In this document: positions 14,671 through 15,861 of the stretch, piece after piece
Numbering within the stretch: the first letter of the stretch is position 1
Layout of the letters: each line of letters begins with the position of its first letter
Assembly (NCBI GenBank): GCA_042218715.1
Contig: JBDGQU010000185.1
Location: 1-15,861, forward strand
Direction: 5' to 3'
Length of the DNA stretch: 15,861 bases
Origin: JAGXLP01 sp042218715
GTDB taxonomy: Bacteria; Bipolaricaulota; Bipolaricaulia; M55B111
The notes under the pieces: generated by a model
The model's database searches: none
What the model saw: the letters and a program-made list of their open reading frames with translations, nothing else
Told to the model about the DNA's origin: nothing
Made by a program: the position numbers and the translations under genes

Positions 14671-15687
14671 GTGATCAAGCTAATCTGGCTGGTTTTTCTT
14701 CTGATTTTCTCGACCGCAGTTGTCTGGAAGGGAAGCGATATTTTGGAATCATCGAGCGAGAAGCTTGCCGTCTACTACGAGCTTCCGGCAATCGTTCAGG
14801 GGGCTATTATAGCGGCGATAGGGTCGAGCTTCCCGGAACTATCCAGCACGGTAATATCCAGCCTGATTCACGGGAATTTTGAGCTGGGAGTCGGGATAAT
14901 CGTTGGTTCGGCAATTTTCAACATTTTAGTTATTCCGGGTCTATCCGGGCTATTCTCAAAAGATGGATTTGAAGCTAACCGAGATTTAGTTTACAAAGAA
15001 GCCCAGTTTTATATGCTTGCCACCGCGACACTGGTTTTAACCTTTACTTTTGCAGTTATCTATAATCCGGTTGCTGGTAAAAGTTTTCTCGCGGGAGAAT
15101 TAAACAGGAAATTAGTATTGATTCCACTGGGGCTATACGTGTTGTACGTTTTTATCCAATACCTGGACACCATGGAGTACGAACCAGAGGCAAAGAAGTC
15201 GGAAATCAATCCCGTTAAACAATGGGGGCTGCTGGGTTCGAGTCTGGTTTTAATAATTTTCAGCGTCGAAGGTCTCGTCAGAAGTGCCATAGGGTTGGGT
15301 AACTATTTCAATACTCCGTCTTTCCTCTGGGGTATAACGGTTATAGCTGCAGGGACCAGTATAGCAGATGCATTCGTAAGCATAAAGTCGGCCCGGAAAG
15401 GGAGAGCAGTCACGAGCCTGGCGAACGTACTGGGAAGCAATACCTTCGATTTACTGGTTGCCATACCTGCCGGTGTATTGATTGCAGGAACCGCAGTGAT
15501 CAATTTCTCCCGAGCCGCACCGTTAATGGGAGCACTGGTCTTTGCCACCCTGGTTTTATTCGTCTTTACCAGAACTGATCTAGAACTGGAGAACTGGGAA
15601 TCATTCCTGCTACTGTTTATCTATTTTGTTTTTGTGTTATGGATGGCCCTCGAAACAATCGGGATTACTTCTCTCGTACTGGGATAA
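14671..15687 (+). CDS. Na+/Ca2+ exchanger-family (CaCA) membrane protein
   Basis: A 338-residue polytopic protein with about ten hydrophobic segments in two inverted halves. The first half carries the alpha-1 repeat GSSFPELSSTVISSL followed by GIIVGSAIFNILVIPGLSG (E56). The second carries alpha-2, GTSIADAFVSIKSARKG followed by ANVLGSNTFDLLVAIPAG (D233). It should exchange cations across the inner membrane. The Asp in alpha-2 is as in K+-dependent NCKX proteins, whereas typical bacterial YrbG-type proteins have Glu in both repeats; the Pro before it is replaced by Ala. GTG 14671 is the only plausible start, because an in-frame stop lies at 14659-14661. A GGAGG lies rather far upstream (14651-14655). 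It is the last gene of the plus-strand run, 34 bp after the TatT-like gene. Confidence 0.88.
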   Translation: MIKLIWLVFLLIFSTAVVWKGSDILESSSEKLAVYYELPAIVQGAIIAAIGSSFPELSSTVISSLIHGNFELGVGIIVGSAIFNILVIPGLSGLFSKDGFEANRDLVYKEAQFYMLATATLVLTFTFAVIYNPVAGKSFLAGELNRKLVLIPLGLYVLYVFIQYLDTMEYEPEAKKSEINPVKQWGLLGSSLVLIIFSVEGLVRSAIGLGNYFNTPSFLWGITVIAAGTSIADAFVSIKSARKGRAVTSLANVLGSNTFDLLVAIPAGVLIAGTAVINFSRAAPLMGALVFATLVLFVFTRTDLELENWESFLLLFIYFVFVLWMALETIGITSLVLG

Positions 15688-15861
15688 TTGTTCAGGTTAC
15701 CACGGAATCTTAAATTGACTTAACCCAACCAAACCATAAGGAAAAGGTTAATTACCAGACTTATTTTTAATGCTTATACTCACCAAAGAATCAATATTAG
15801 GATATTGTAACTACTTAGCTTTCTGAAGCTCCCGACCATATTACAGATGTCGTATGCCAGT
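15688..15861. other. Right-edge noncoding stretch
   Basis: No gene is visible. A short hairpin AGCTT/AAGCT with a TCTG loop lies near 15818-15831, and GGTTAATTACC near 15748 is palindromic. Neither has a U-tract, so no intrinsic terminator for the exchanger gene can be named before the window ends. Confidence 0.4.

Noticed and set aside
1..15861. CRISPR arrays, insertion sequences, attachment sites, tRNA or rRNA genes
   Set aside because: Looked for on both strands; no regularly spaced repeats, transposase motifs or RNA gene cores were seen.

Overview
The window looks like a chromosomal segment of a two-membraned (diderm) bacterium, possibly a thermophile or halophile from a poorly sampled phylum. 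A Skp/OmpH-like protein, a DegP-type HtrA and a SurA/PpiD-like foldase point to an outer membrane. AGA/AGG and ATA codons are frequent and four of twelve genes appear to start with TTG. The phylum cannot be fixed from the sequence; a Bipolaricaulota- or Halanaerobia-like lineage is only a guess.

Layout. (1) At 53-3242 a minus-strand operon encodes a secreted NEW3-domain membrane protein, an ABC ATPase and an ABC-2 permease, closed by a bidirectional terminator. (2) At 3243-4612 there is an AT-rich stretch. It holds a promoter, a tiny leader ORF, a GC-rich and probably pseudoknotted leader RNA (about 3510-3716), and a small membrane-anchored coiled-coil gene that is in frame only after a -1 shift on a run of six G. 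(3) At 4613-6091 lies a monocistronic GT20 gene of the trehalose-6-phosphate synthase family. (4) From 6551 to the end all genes are on the plus strand: HtrA protease, a hairpin, Skp/OmpH-like protein, OmpR-type response regulator, sensor kinase, a PPIase-TPR fusion, a TatT-like lipoprotein and a Na+/Ca2+ exchanger-family protein.

How they may work together. Genes 6551-14636 read as an extracytoplasmic protein quality-control cluster with its own two-component system, comparable in logic to Cpx/DegP/Skp/SurA. Three promoters (leader RNA, GT20 gene, htrA) share one architecture: two 7-bp half-sites 11 bp apart, the second CTTGACA, followed 9 bp after TTGACA by TAWWTT. This resembles PhoB/OmpR-type activator boxes placed just upstream of a -10. 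I infer that the regulator at 9103-9795 may control all three, which would link osmoprotectant synthesis and envelope proteolysis. That link is a hypothesis.
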